Shown: positions 37,770 to 50,689 of the stretch, piece by piece
Position numbering within the stretch: the first letter of the stretch is position 1
Layout of the letters: every line of letters starts with the position of its first letter
Source: Tolypeutes matacus
Lineage: Eukaryota > Chordata > Mammalia > Cingulata > Chlamyphoridae
DNA: 64,000 nt
Assembly (NCBI GenBank): GCA_026826555.1
Contig: JAKSZT010054307.1
Location: 380,259-444,258, forward strand
Direction: 5' to 3'
Position numbers and translations under genes: made by a program
The notes under the pieces: generated by a model
Seen by the model: only the letters and a program-made list of their open reading frames with translations
Database searches by the model: none
Told to the model about the DNA's origin: nothing

Positions 37770-38164
37770 AGGCAGCTGCCAAAAGAATTATTTTCCGAAA
37801 AGATCCAGTGATAGTGATGGTACTGAAAGCAACAGCCATCTGAATATGAATCCCCAGAAAAAGGGAAAAATACAATGTCCCATGCTATAGTGGCTAATGA
37901 GAGTCAATTCTAGAACTTAAAGGTTTTAACAGCAGCTTGAAAGAGATATTCACCCCAAGCAAATCATTACCCTATGAGATTATTTTGACTCCAAAGGATT
38001 CTTGGAGATTAACAAAGGCTCTTGTGCACCTGAAGCTGGTCCTGATTAAAAGATAGGGGTACCAAACAATATTATCTAAAGAGGAAACAAAATTCCTAAG
38101 ATAACTGCTTTTCACAAGCAAGTTTCAGGAGCAATTTGTAAATATGTTGTTTATGTTACTTAAG
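37770..38164 (+). pseudogene. Copy B: broken HIN exon 5
   Basis: Matches exon 5 of the intact gene from its tenth codon onward. A deletion of roughly 130 bp removes the acceptor and first codons. A 2-base deletion near 37832 shifts the frame, and aligned stops occur at 37911-37913 (TAG) and 38047-38049 (TAA). The donor TAAG|GTAAGC at 38164/38165 survives. It cannot encode a HIN domain. Confidence 0.88.
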
Positions 38165-39384
38165 GTAAGCACTTAAAATTGTTTTGTTCAATTTTCTCTG
38201 CCAGTGACCTGCAAGTAAGAGTCTTAACTAGTCAAACTGAGCTTTGACTAGTTATTGAATACCAGAAAACAGGCCTGCCTTGACTAGCGATGATTGAATG
38301 AAATATCCCCACAGGACAGGAGATGGGATTTAGGTGTCCTATCAACATGTATCTTGCCAACATGTCTCCTTGGAAGTTATGTGGGAAAAGATTCATCAAG
38401 CAACTTTGACATTTAATCAGTTATGATTATCTATTCTTAGCCACAATGATCAATGATCAATATAGACATATGTATAATGGTGATGTAATCTTTTATGCCC
38501 TACCTGCATTTATTAATAATCATTTTATTTTCATTAGAATAATACTCTCCCAACTGAGCTTGGATGCTGATTGTGACATGTCATAATAATAAGAAATGGA
38601 TTGGCTGCTATTCCCAGGAGTGCAAATACATTCAACAGTTAAGCATATGATTTAAGCACTCAGTACAGTCTCCTCTGTCTCATTAGTTAGAGGAAGGATT
38701 TCAATTCCATAAAACTCTCTACATGCTGCTATCAACTCAAATAACTTCCTATTTGACTAACAGCTTTATAACCCCATTATTTTTGCCTTCCTGGATAGCT
38801 CCTTAGTTTTATCTTCATTACTCTCTGTACACTGTTTTAGGAGAGATGATGCTTATAAACAAAACCCTAGAAGTCATGAGGTCACTCTACAGTTTGAGCT
38901 GAAGGACCTAAGCCCAGGAAGCGGGGGCAAATATTGGAGAAGACTCAGTAAATTGAAAAGTTAGAAATAGGAATTAGTGAATTACTATAAGCTTGCATGT
39001 TATACAGATTTCTCATAATAAATAGTTGTAGCAGTTGTCCATTCTTTTCTGCCTAGGGACAAGAACCTAAGAAACCCACTCAGGATATCTGTCATCTCTA
39101 TATCCAGCTGCGTTAGGAAGCTCAACGTTCCAGGAGTTGAAAGCAGGAGAAAATAGGACAATAATTCATTGTTCTAGAATTGCCAGAAGAACACCTAGGG
39201 TTACAAAGACAAGAAAGCAGGATATTAAAAGGGAGGATCTTTGAGAAGACCTAGTACAAGCTACATGGATGTCAGTATCTGTAATTGCTGACTTATATCT
39301 TGTATTTACTCTGTCATAAGGCTCTATCTCATATATATGGCAGTTACTATGTTCTCAAAAACTAGATTTTAATTTCTGTTTTAG
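38165..39384 (+). pseudogene. Copy B: intron 5 relic
   Basis: Collinear with intron 5 of the intact gene at reduced identity. For example, 'ttcccaggagtgcaaatacattcaacag' matches about 10920-10945. No insertion of note. Confidence 0.7.
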
Positions 39385-39568
39385 AAAACAGTGAATAAGA
39401 AGAATGCATCTATGAAATTCCGGATTATACATAAAGGGTGAATGTAGTGGGCAATGGAAATGGCACTGTATCACAGGTGAGGAAGATTAGCTTTGATCCT
39501 TCTGCTTTTGACTGAGAACAACAGACCAGAGGACGAAGTTGATATCTGAAATTCATAGTTTCATCTAG
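39385..39568 (+). pseudogene. Copy B: broken HIN exon 6
   Basis: Matches exon 6 of the intact gene. It starts after an acceptor 'ctgttttag' and ends before a GTGAAT donor, but is 184 nt instead of 189. A 1-base loss occurs early (near 39405) with further small indels, so the frame is lost. It opens 'aaaacagtgaataagaagaa', identical to the intact exon. Confidence 0.88.
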
Positions 39569-40640
39569 GTGAATGTTAGATAAGTAAACACTAGTTTTCC
39601 AAAGAGGCAAATAATGTGGTTTATGCCTTGGGAAAACTAGATTCCTGTTGTTTTACACATACAGTCCAGCATGATATAGGAGAATCCAAACATCGCCCCT
39701 ATATTCCTATTTCAAGTGGAGGATTTTTTTAAAGATGTTAAGAAAAATGTTTCAAAAATAGCTTTTAAAAGGTGTTATATAGGCTCCAAAAAGATATAAA
39801 ACTTGTGCTAAATGAGAAAAGATTTGTAAAAATCACCAGTGCAAGGAACAAATTTTGCATGTTAGTTAAGAGCAAGGGTGTTGGAGAAGGGCAGATCTTG
39901 TTTGAATCCTGGCTCCAGCACTCACTACTTGCATGATATTGAGGAAATAGTTTAAATGGGGAAATCTCTATCTCATAGGCATGTTTTGAAAGTTAAATGA
40001 AATAATGTATATATATTATTTATTGCACTGCTGGCATATCGTAAGAAATCAATATGAAGTGAGTAATATTGTTCTTAGCAATGTAAAGTGAATGAAACAC
40101 TCTCATTGAAAGTGTATCTACATAGCATCACACTCTCCTACACAAAGAAACATATGGTCAAATATGCAGAGCTCCACCATGGGACTCTTGATAACACTGA
40201 ACAAAGCTAAATATGAAGGCAAATAATTTAAATACAAATAGTGATTTATTCAGGTGAACAAACAAATATTTGCACTTAAATTACCCTCTCACAGTCCTTA
40301 AAATACCAATCCCTGCATTCTAAACAACAACAAAAGCACTGAGAAAATTTCTTACTCTGTATACCCTCCACCCATCTTTCTGATTCATTTAGGGCCTCCC
40401 CTGGCTGATGTGGAAGATCTAGTCTCATTCTTATGCTCTAGAACATTAGTAGCTCTCCAACTATATTTTCTCTTTATCTTCTTAATAAATGTCTTCCAAT
40501 CCAAAATTCCCATAGGTAGTGGCAAGCACAGGGTAAAAAATAAAGAATAATACATTTAATATCCAATAAATGATAGTATATGTCTTGTAAGGAAATTAAA
40601 TATCTAAAATCAATATTTAAAATATAAATATTGACTTCTG
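39569..40640 (+). pseudogene. Copy B: intron 6 and 3' flank relic, exon 7 deleted
   Basis: Contains the shared MIR (39870-40080), then sequence matching 14850-14990, then sequence matching 16100-16330. Between the last two the stretch with exon 7 and the poly(A) site (15484-15710 equivalent) is missing. The L1 3' UTR and SINE found in intron 6 of copy A are absent. Confidence 0.75.
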
Positions 40641-40869
40641 CTTCTAGCTATGGCAGAGTAACTAGTACAAGACTAGCTTACCCAGCATAAGTAATATTAT
40701 AACTAAACAAAAATATATGAGGCAACAATTCTCAAGCACTGAACAATAGGAAGCAATGCTAGGGTCTCTGATAGAAGGCAAATTTATAAGATGAGCTCCA
40801 CAATTGCCTCAATTCTCTACCTGGGGAAACTTTCCTAACTGCAGGCCAGTTAGTCAGCAGGTGTCAAAG
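40641..40869 (+). mobile_element. Old LINE-1, 5' start (copy B)
   Basis: Matches the old L1 start at 16345 of copy A and 63795 of copy C. It is interrupted near 40870 by a younger L1 and resumes near 47830. Confidence 0.7.
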
Positions 40870-41807
40870 GATTGTGAGAAGAATGCAGAGCAGAAATCTC
40901 CAGGAATCAGTTCCTCCACCAGAACAACTATTAAACAGGTAGGAACTATCTGTATTGATTATTTTGAGTCTGGAGTCTAGTAGGATACTATACAGCATTC
41001 ATAGAAGAATGGAAGGAAGAGGCTGGTAAACTGCAATATACACTGGTGAATTTTGCTCTCCTTGTAGTAGCTACTGTTACCCCAACTTCATGGCAGCCAT
41101 GAACTTCATGTTAAGTGAAGTCCTTAACTCCAGCTCTAGTCCCAGAAAGAGAAGAAATAGAGAAAGGGACAGAAGAAATACTCAAAGAAATAATGACAGA
41201 AAATTTCCAAAACTTAGCAAAAGACATCACGTTGTACATTCTGGACATCCAACAAACACCAAAAAGGATAAACTTGAAGAGAAATACACCCAGATACATA
41301 GTAGTCAAACTGTCAAATGTAAAGGACAAGGGAAGAATTCTGAAAGCAGCAAAAGAAAAGGAACGTGTTATATACAAGGAAGTACAAATTAGATTAAGTG
41401 TCAATTTCTCATCAGAAGCCATGGAGGCAAAAAAACAGTGTGATGAAATATTAAAGTGATGAGAGCAAACAATTGCTTACCAAGAATTTTATATCTAGTA
41501 AAGCAGTCTTAAAAAAAAAAAAAAAAAAAAAAGGAAGGAGATATTATGACATTTCCAAATAAATAAAAACCCAGGGAGCTCATTACCACTAGACCTGACT
41601 TTCAAGCAATGCTAAAGGACAATCTGCAGACTGAAAAGAAAGAAACTAGATAGTGGGTCAAAGTGGCATAAAGAAATGAAGACCTTCTATAAAGGTAACC
41701 ATATGGGCAATTATCAGTGCCAGTACTAGTTGCATTGTATCTTTGGGTATATAACTCCACTTATCTCTTACAGGTGCTAACATTCAAAAGCATTAAAAGT
41801 AATGATA

Positions 41808-42177
41808 GGGGAAGCAGAGGTGGCTCAAGCAATTGGGCACCCGTCTATCACATGAGAGGTCCTGGGTTTGGTTCCCAGTGCCTCCTAAAGAAGATGAACA
41901 AGTCAGTGAGTTGACAGGATAGGCTGGTATGGCAGACTGATGCAACAAGATGATGCAATGAAGAGACACAAGAAGGAAAACACAATGAGAGACACAACAA
42001 GCAGGGAGCAGAGGTGGCTCAAGCGATTAGGTGCCTCCCGCCCACATGGGAGGTCCTAGGTTCAGTCCCAATGCCTCCTAAAAAGAAGATGAGCACATAA
42101 TGAACAGACAGACTGTGAGTCCAAACAATGTGGGGGGAGCAATAAATAAAATAAATCTTTAAAAAAAAATTTTTTTT
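41808..42177 (+). mobile_element. Dimeric tRNA-derived SINE
   Basis: Two heads of the same type, near 41810 and 42010 (each 'gaggtggctcaagc...' with a 'ggtt..gttcc'/'ggttcagtccc' B box). The tail is 'aataaaataaatctttaaaa'. Left target-site copy aaagtaatgata (41796-41807); a second copy aagtaataata (42178-42188) follows. Confidence 0.88.
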
Positions 42178-42188
42178 AAGTAATAATA

Positions 42189-42410
42189 GGGGAGCAGATG
42201 TGGCTCAAGTGCTTGAGTGCCTGCTTCCCACAAGGGAAGTCTTGGGTTCAGTCCCCAGTGCCTCCTAAAAACAAACAACAAGCAAACAAACAAAAAAACC
42301 AACTCAGGGGAGCTGATGTGACACAGTGCTGACCCTTGTCTTCCCACATGTGAGCATGTGAGGTTCTGGGTTCAATCCCCAGCCCCAATAACTAAAAAAA
42401 AAAGAAGAAG
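42189..42410 (+). mobile_element. Second SINE inserted at the target duplication of the first
   Basis: It starts 'gggagcagatgtggctcaag' with a B box 'ggttcagtccc'. A second tRNA-like unit near 42307 ('gggagctgatgtgacacag', 'ggttcaatccc') differs in its middle. A third target-site copy, aaagaaatgata (42411-42422), closes it. Confidence 0.82.
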
Positions 42411-44941
42411 AAAGAAATGATAAATCTGTGGTTTGAGATTTACAACATACAAATATAATTTTTAAAAGTACAGAAAAGGTGGGAGAATGGACGGTATAGG
42501 AACTATATATGTGTATGCTCCTGAAGTTAAGTTGATATCAAATAAAAATGATTGTTATATGTTTAGGATGTTAAAATTTAAGTCTATGGTAACTACAAAG
42601 AAAATATATGAAAAATATAACCAGAAAGAAATGAGAAAGAACTCAATATGGTACAATACAAAAATGACAAATAAATATGAAAGTAGGCATTAATGGAAGA
42701 ATTAAGGGTCAAAAAATTATAAGATTGACAAAGACTAAACAGCAAATAACAGAAGAAAGTCCTGCATTCTTACCAGTTACTTCAAATGTAAATGGGTTAA
42801 ATTCTCCAGTCAAAAGGCAGAGATTAGCATAATATATATTTTTAAAAAGCATGCCCCAACCATATGCCCTTTACAAGGACTTGCCTTAAGGTCAATGACA
42901 TAAGTAGGTTGAAAGTGAAATGATGGAAAAAATATATAGCATGCAAATAGAAATCAAAAGAGAGCTAGTGTAGCTATACTAATATCAGATAAAATAGACT
43001 TCCAGTACAAAATTGTTATAAGGGACAAAAGAGGTACTTATATAATGATAAAGGTGTCAATTCAACAAGATATAACAATTATAAATATATATGCACCTAA
43101 TAGCAGAGACCTAAAATATATGAAGCAAATATTGACAGATTTGAAGGGATAAATAGCTGGTTCTAGATTAATAGCAGAAAACTTCAATACACACTTTCAA
43201 TAATGGATAGAACATCTAGATGGACGATCAATGAGGAAATACAAAACTCGAGCAATAGTCTAAACCAACTTGACCTTACAGACATATATAGAACATTTCA
43301 ACCAAGAGAGACAGACTACACATTCTCCTCTAGTGGATATGGATCATTCTCCAGGATTGACCATGTATTAGGTCACAAGATAGTCTCAATAAATTAAAAA
43401 ATATTGAAATCACACAATATATATCCTTAGCCACAATGGAATGAAACTAGAAATCAATACAAAGGGAGAAACAAAATTCACAAACATGTGGAAATTAAAT
43501 ATACTCTTAAACAATCAATGGGTCAAAGAAGATATCACAAAGGAAATTAGGAAATATCTTGAGGTGAATGAAAATTAAAAGACAGCATATCAAAATTTAT
43601 GGGATGCAAAAAAGTCTGTGCTAAGAATGAAATTCATAGCTCTAAATGCTTACATTGAAAATGAAGAGAGGTCTCAAATGAGAGACCTAATCTTAAAACT
43701 GGAGGATCAGGAAAAGAAGAGCAAACTAACTCAAAGTAAACAGAAGGAAGGAAATAACAAAGATTTGAGCAAATATTAATGAAATAAAGAATAAAAAATA
43801 ATAGAGGGAATCAACAAAACCAAAAGTTGGTTTTTTGAAAAGATCAATAAAATTGAAAAACCTTTAGCTAGACTGACTATAAAAGGGGAGAGGACACAAA
43901 TAACTAATATCAGAAATGAAAAGGGGGCATTAAAACTGACCTCACAGTAGTAAAAAGAACTCTTAAGAGGATACTATGAACAACTATGCACCACCAAATT
44001 AGATAGCTAAATCAAATGCACAAATTCCTAGAAATGCACAAACTACCTACATTGACTTAAGAAGTTGAAGAGCTTAACAAACCAATAATTAATAAAGAGA
44101 TTGAATCAGTCATCAAAAACTCCCCAAAAAGGAAAAATACAGGACCTGATGGCTTCCCAGGTGAATTTTACCAACAAGTACAAGAAGAATTAGCACCAAT
44201 CCTGCTCAAACTCTTAAAAAATTTGGAAGAAGCAGAACACTTTCTAATTCCTTCTATGAGGCCAACATAACCCTAATACCAAAGCCAGATAAAGATACCA
44301 AAAGAAAAGAAAATTACAGGCTGATATCTCCTATGAATATATAAATGCAAAAATCCCAAAGAAAATACTAACAAACTGAATCCAACAGTACATTAAAATA
44401 ATTATACAACCAAGATCAAATGGGATGTGTTCCCGGTATACAAAGTTGGCTCAACATAAGAAAAATAATATAACACATTAACATACTATATAAAAATAAA
44501 ACAAATGATGATCTCAATTGATGCAGAATAGGCATTTGATAAAATCCAGCATCATTTCTTGACAAAAACACTTAGAAAACTAAGGGCTGAAGGAACTTAT
44601 CTCAACTGATAAAAGGCATATATGAAAAATTCACAGATAACATGATACTTAAAAGTGAAAGACTGAGAGTTTTCCCCCCAAGATCAGGAATAAGACAATA
44701 ATGCCGCCTGTCACCACTGCTATTCAACTTTGTACTAGAAGGTCTAACCAGAGCAATTAGATAAGAAAAAGAAATAAAAGGCACCCAAGTTGGAAAGGAA
44801 GAAGTAAAACTTTCCCAATTTGCAGATGACGTGATCCTACATACAGAAAATCCTGAAACATCCACAACGAAGCTAACAGAACTAATCAATGAAATCACCA
44901 AAATGATGGGGTACAAGATCAACATCTAAAAATCAGCAGTG

Positions 44942-45122
44942 GGGGCGGATGTGGCTCAAATGGTTGGGCGTCCGTCTGCCATATGGAGGGACCTGGGTTC
45001 GATCCCCGGGACCTCCCGGTAAAATAAAATAAAAAAAAAAAAATAAAAAAAAAAAAGAAAGTATGCAAAAGCATTACTTTAAAAAATAAATAAATAAACA
45101 AATAAATAAATAAATATAAAAA
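44942..45122 (+). mobile_element. Monomeric tRNA-derived SINE in L1 ORF2
   Basis: One head ('gtggctcaaatggttgggcg', B box 'ggttcgatccc'), then an A-rich tail of AAATA/AAAAT units. Perfect 15-bp target-site duplications taaaaatcagcagtg lie at 44927-44941 and 45123-45137. Removing it restores contiguous L1 ORF2 sequence. Confidence 0.93.
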
Positions 45123-45540
45123 TAAAAATCAGCAGTGTTTCTATACCCTAGTAATGAATAATCTGAAGAAAAAAATTCCATTTACAATAAGAACTAAAAG
45201 AGCCAAGTATCTAGGAATAAATCTAACCAAGGATGTAAAGGACATTTACACAGAAAACCACAAAACATTGCTAAAAGAAATCAAGAAAGACCTGTATGAA
45301 AAGAAGGATATTCCATATTCATGGATTAGAAAAGTAAATATCATTAAGATTTCAATTCTACCAAAAGCAATTTACTGGTTCAATGAAATCCCAATCAAAT
45401 TTCCAACAGCCTACTTTGCAGAAATGGAAACACCAAACATCAAATTTATATGGAAGGGTAAAGGGACCTGAAAAGCCAAAACTTTCTTGAAAAAGGATAA
45501 ATTGGAAGATTCATACTTCTTGATCTTAAAACTTATTACA

Positions 45541-45993
45541 GGGGAAATGGATGTGGCTCAGGCAATTGGGCTCCTGTCTACCATATGGGAGGTCCAGGGT
45601 TCAATACCCTGGGCCTCCAGGCTGGCCCACATGGAGAGCTGGCCCACGCAGTGTGCTGGTCCGTGAAGGAGTGCTGGCTTATGCAGGAAAGCTGGCCCAC
45701 ACATGAGTGCTGGCTCGTGCAGAGAGCTGGCGCAGCAAGATAATGCAACAAAAAGAGACACAGAGGAAAGACAATAAGAGATGGAGCAGACCAGGGAGCT
45801 AAGGTGGCGCAAGAGATTGAGGGCCTCTCTCCCACTCCGGAAGGTCCCAGAATCAGTTCCCAGTGCCACCTAAAGAGAAGACAAGAAGACACAGAAGAAC
45901 ACACAGAGAGTAGATAGTGAGTGCAAAAACAATGGGAAGTGGGGGGTGGGGGTGCAATAAATAAAATAAATCTTTAAAAAAAAAAAAAAAGAG
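45541..45993 (+). mobile_element. Dimeric SINE with internal minisatellite
   Basis: The first head (from 45546, B box 'ggttcaatacc') is followed by about six imperfect 'gagagctggcccacgcag'-like units (about 45615-45735). A second head ('agggagctaaggtggcgcaag') follows from about 45793, with the 'aataaataaaataaatcttt' tail. Flanks acttattaca (45531-45540) and acttatcata (45994-46003) look like an aged target duplication. Confidence 0.85.
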
Positions 45994-46246
45994 ACTTATC
46001 ATAAAGCCACATTAATCAAAACAGGATGTAAGTGGCATAAGGGCAGACATACAGATGAAAGAAATAAAATTAAGAGCTCAGAAATCAACCCTCACAATTA
46101 TGGACAACTGACTTTTGACAAGGGTGACAAGTCCACTCAATTGGGAAAGAATAGTGTCTTCAATAAATGGTGCTAGGACTAGATCTCCATTTGCAAAAGA
46201 ATGAAGGTGGATCCTGTCCTCATACCATATATAAAAAATCAATTCA

Positions 46247-46446
46247 GGGAAGCGGCTGTGGCTCAATCAGTAGGGCTCCCGTTTACCATATGGGAGGTCC
46301 CAGGTTCGATTCCCGGGGCCTCCTGGTGAAGGCAAGCCCGCCCGCACGGCGTGGTTAGCTGACCCAGCGAGCACAAGCAGCAAGGGGGGGATAAATGAAT
46401 AAATAAATAAAATCTTAAAATAAATAAATAAATAAATAAAAAATTA
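46247..46446 (+). mobile_element. Monomeric tRNA-derived SINE, well preserved head
   Basis: A 'gtggctcaatcagtaggg' A-box region and a perfect 'ggttcgattcc' B box, then a GC-rich body and an (AAATA)n tail. Perfect 14-bp target-site duplications aaaaaatcaattca lie at 46233-46246 and 46447-46460. Probably the youngest SINE here by head integrity. Confidence 0.93.
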
Positions 46447-47829
46447 AAAAAATCAATTCAAAATGAATCAAAAACTGAAATATAAGAGCCAGAACCATCA
46501 AACTCCTAGAAAAAAATGGAGGGAAGTTATCTTCAGGACTTTGTGTTAGGCAATGGTTTCTTACACTTTGTACCCAAAGCACAAGCAACAAAAGGAAAAA
46601 TAGATAAATGGGACCTTATCAAAATTTTTAAAAATATATGTGCCACAAAGGTCTTTATCATGAAAGTAAAATGACAACCTATACAATGGGAGAAAATATT
46701 TGGATATCAATATCCAATAAGTGTTTTATATCCAGAATATATAAAGAAATCTTACAACTCAACAACAAAAAGACAAACAACCCAATTAAAAAAGATTTGA
46801 ATAGGGCTTTCTCCAAAGAAGATATACATATGGCCAAAAAAGCACATGAAAAGATGTTCAATATCATTAGCTAAAAGGGAAACACAAATCAAAAGCAAGA
46901 GATAACATTTCACACCCACAAGAATGGCTACTATTAAATAAATGGAAAATTACAAGTGTTGGAGATGATGTGGAGAAATAGGAGAACTCATTCATTGTTG
47001 GGGGAATGTAAAATGGTACAGCCACTATGGAAAACAGTTTGGGGGTTCCTCAGAAAGTTAAATATAGAATTACCGTATGACCTAGCAACTCCACTGCTAG
47101 GTATATACTCAAAAGAATTGAAAGCAGGTACTCAAACAGATATTTACAAATTGATGTTCATAGTGGCATTATTCACAATTGCCAAAAGATGGAAGGAGCC
47201 CATTTGTCCATTAACCAATGAATGGATAAACAAAATGTGGTATATACATACAAGGGAATATTATTCAGCCATGAAAAGAAATGAAATTCTGATACATGTG
47301 AGAACATGGATGAATCCTAAAGACATCATATTGAGTGAAATAAGCCAGACACTAAAGGACAAATATTGTATGATCTCAGTGATATGAATAATTAGAATAT
47401 GTAAATTTATAGAGTCAGAAACAGAATATAGGTTACCAGTGTCCATGCTGGGTGTGGATAAGGGAGATTTAATGCTTAAATTGTACAGAGTTTCTATTTA
47501 ATATGATGGAAATCTTTGGGTAATGGATGTTGATAACGGTAGCACAACATTGTGAATATAATTAATAGTACTAAATTATATATTTGAATGTGGTTAAAAG
47601 GGATTTTAAATTGTATATAAGCTACTAGAATAATTTTTTAAAAAATCCATAGAACTGTACAACACAAACAGTAAACCCTAAATTAAATCATGGACTATTC
47701 TTAATAGTTCTTTCATCACTTGTAACAAATGTATCACACTAATGCAAGGTATTAATAATAGGGTGGTATATTGGAACTCTGTGTTTTATACATGATTTTT
47801 AATGTAAAAAAATAATAACCTGGAAGGGG

Positions 47830-49270
47830 AAAAAAAAGCAGTGCATGGCTGTCACATCTGGGCTGAGGAGATAGAGCTCAGAATTCATGGCAGCTAAATA
47901 GCTGGTATCTGGAGAAAAGGGATGTATATACTGGAGGTCCCTAGTCATTGGCTGAGTCCGACATTGCACATATATGGAGAAAAGGAGGGGGAAAAAAGGC
48001 TTACCAAATAGCAGCAGCTTGAGGACAGAACACAGGTATAAGAGTACTAACAGTGCTAGGGACATTGGAGTTGCTAGAGCAGGGACACATCTTTAGCACC
48101 CTGGTCAACTAGTTAAGAGAACAAAAAGTATTCACCTTAGGATAAGAGCCATGTACTAGAGTGGGGTCTATTTCTAGAACCCATCACAACAAAGCCTGAA
48201 ACCAAACCCTGAAATCCTTACATGAGTTAGAGTAAAAGAGTACTGCCAAATAAGTGGGACTTGGTTTAATATCTAGATATTTATACATATCCACACTTTA
48301 AAAGCCTAAAACTAAATCCTGACATGTGTCAGAAAAAACATCAGAATTAGAATCCTTTCAAATAAGAGAATTTGGGGAACATCTTTGCCAATTCTTCTGA
48401 AAGTCTTAACAATCCTATATGTATATGCACCTGATTACAGAGCTTCAAAATTATAAAGCAAAACCTGAGAGAATTAAATGGAATATAAACAAATAAACAT
48501 AGATGTTTACAGAGCACTCATTCAAAAGAAGAAGAAAAAATTTTTAAAGAATATTGAAAAATTAATTGCAACAGGTTGAACCAATATGGCCTAATTGTCA
48601 TTGTAAAAAACACCATAAAACAACTGGAGGCTACACACTCTTCTTAAGTGTAGATAGGATTTTCACCAAAATAAAGTATATGCAGGGAAGTACAATGTCT
48701 CAGTAAAATTTACAAGCCTAAATCTAACCAACTATATTTTAACAGAAGACTAAAAAAATAAAACGAAACAAAAAAAATAAATCTAACCAATTATATTTCA
48801 CGGTCACAGCAGAACTAAATCAGAAATCAGTAACAGTAAGATATTTTAAAAATACCCAAATATTTGGAAATTATATAATATATTTTTTAAAGGCTATGAG
48901 TAAAAAAATAAATACAAAGCAATATTAGGAAAAATAAAAACACAGCATAAAAAACTTAGGGAACCTAGTAAAAAATGGTACTTGGAAGAAAAAAGCATTG
49001 CTTTAAATGTTTATATTATTAAAAAGAAGAAAAAAAAGAGATGATTAATATCAGTAATAAAAATTTTCACTTTACAATGGTAGAAAAAAGAGAGTAAGAG
49101 CAAGGCTAACAATAAGTAAGTAAAGTATAGAAATAACAAAGCTATGAGTGGACCCAGTGTACAGAAAAATAGATCAAATAAAGAGAAAGAAAATTAGCAC
49201 AGCCAAAAGTAAGCTCTTATAAAAGATTGAGAAAAATCACCGGTAAGACTATTCAAGAAAAGTAAAAGAG
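47830..49270 (+). mobile_element. Old LINE-1, continuation (copy B)
   Basis: Matches 16550-16920 of copy A at its start and degraded L1 ORF sequence later. It ends near 49270, where copy C's upstream flank begins. This is the junction between units B and C. Confidence 0.7.
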
Positions 49271-49279
49271 AGACAATAC

Positions 49280-50250
49280 CAATGGTCAATCATTTCACAT
49301 GAATTGATTACAAAAAACAGGGATAAAGTAGTGTCCTGAACCATGATCATTCCTGCTGTGTATCCACGACCTCCTGATCTCTGGATTGGGGCCTTCTCTG
49401 GTCTTCCCTTGTGTTCTTCTCTACCTTTTACTAAAGACCAGCTTAATGAATCCACATCAACTGTAACCCAAAGCCTGCCAGAGAACCATGAACACACATA
49501 TGTGTCTGTGGTCTCACTCCAGATCCGCCTTGCTTTTCTTTGACTTACTCTTGCTTTGTTGGAGTTATTCAAATGGTTTTCAAATTCAGATTTCAACTCT
49601 CTCCTTTTTGACCCCAATTTGGATTAACCTAACTAGCTTTCTTCTTCCCTTTAGATGACCTCAGATCATCTACCAAATTTAGCTCATCTCTTGGGATCCT
49701 TTTTCCAGTTATGGCCTTATCCTTCTTGCAGATAAGCTAATGGAGTACCACAGTACTGCTTGCAGATTGGCACCATTTATTTGGTATGTCAGGGCTGAAA
49801 TGCTTCAGAGTACATCTACTGTCTTTAAGAGAAAAAATACATTGCAGGAAAAAAGTGATTATCAGTCCCTCAACCCAACTAGAGGCTCAGCGTGCTTGCA
49901 GAATTTGCAAGACTTCATTGTTGAGATGATATGAGCCCATTAATCCTGTTTATCTGTGAATTATTCAGAAAGGCAAGAATAATCATAAAATTCAATCATA
50001 GAAGAAATGAGTCCTAGTCATGGTCAAGAGAGCAACTAATGCAAAAATCATTTCCAAATGCTCTATGGAAGATTTACATATTCATAATGATTTTATTCCC
50101 CCATTACACCCCAGCTTTATCACCTATTAATTAATTAATCACTGTGTGCTATAACCACAAGCAACTTTGCAGCAGACTTTCCTTCATCCAGCAGTCAAGT
50201 ACTGATAGCAATAGATGACCCTACTAAGATCTCCTGTCACTGGCACTCTG
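49280..50250 (+). pseudogene. Copy C: duplicated upstream flank
   Basis: Aligned with copy B 35460-36375. In the intact gene the equivalent has been replaced by the L1 at 1-1180. Open frames on both strands (up to 122 codons) are not conserved between copies, so I do not call them genes. Confidence 0.75.
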
Positions 50251-50419
50251 TGATCAGGAAAGGGGGGAGAAGCAGCTGGCTGACTCACATTTCCTTGTTA
50301 TATCTCATCTGAGCTTCAATTAAGGGACTTTGTTTCCTACTGACCTACAAAAGTCCATTGGATAAAAAAGTTCTAATGTTGGAACTCCTTTTAGCAACTG
50401 ACATTTGCAAGTAAAAAAA

Positions 50420-50680
50420 AATTAAAGGATAACTTTGCTCTGTTTTTCCATTGTGACTAAGATTTTAGAGGAAAGAAATTGTTCCACTTTTCTGCCTCAG
50501 GAAATCAAAAGTAAAGAACCTTAATGGGAGGAGACTCAAAATTTATAACCTCTCTCTGGGGAGTAGCACTGTATGAGATATCCCGCAGGAGTCAAGCTTT
50601 CAAGCGACTATGACCGCTGCCATTTTTCTTGTTATCTTTCACAATACTTTATTTTCCTCTGCCTTTCACAAGATTGTAAT
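50420..50680 (+). promoter_or_regulatory. Copy C promoter, ISRE eroded, PU.1-like site kept
   Basis: Aligned to the promoter of the intact gene. Where copy A has GAAATAGAAACT, this has GAAATCAAAAGT (50501-50512), which breaks the second GAAA of the ISRE. The AGTTTCACT half-site has become CACTTTTCT. The ETS/PU.1-type TTTTCCTCT is kept at 50652-50660. Confidence 0.55.
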
Positions 50681-50689
50681 ATCCTGCAG

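Larger units (their letters stand above)
40870..47829 (+). mobile_element. Younger LINE-1, near full span, with SINE insertions
   Basis: Sense L1: 5' UTR remnant to about 41090; ORF1 C-terminal half (frame 41115-41459, without the N-terminal coiled coil); ORF2 from about 42780 with the FADD motif at 44819-44830, a C-terminal open stretch at 46956-47387, and a 3' UTR to about 47829. Stops and shifts occur throughout. Four SINE insertions split it. It sits inside the older shared L1 at a site that is uninterrupted in copy A (near 16545). Confidence 0.8.

Noticed and set aside
46247..46330. Functional tRNA gene
   Set aside because: A- and B-box-like sequences belong to a SINE head with poly-A tail and target-site duplications; no tRNA fold with a credible anticodon stem.
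46956..47387. A 143-codon frame as a host gene
   Set aside because: It is the C-terminal part of L1 ORF2; the same protein text appears antisense at 52020-52415.
49249..49617. A 122-codon minus-strand frame in the upstream flank of copy C
   Set aside because: The aligned sequence of copy B (about 35450-35800) does not keep the frame.
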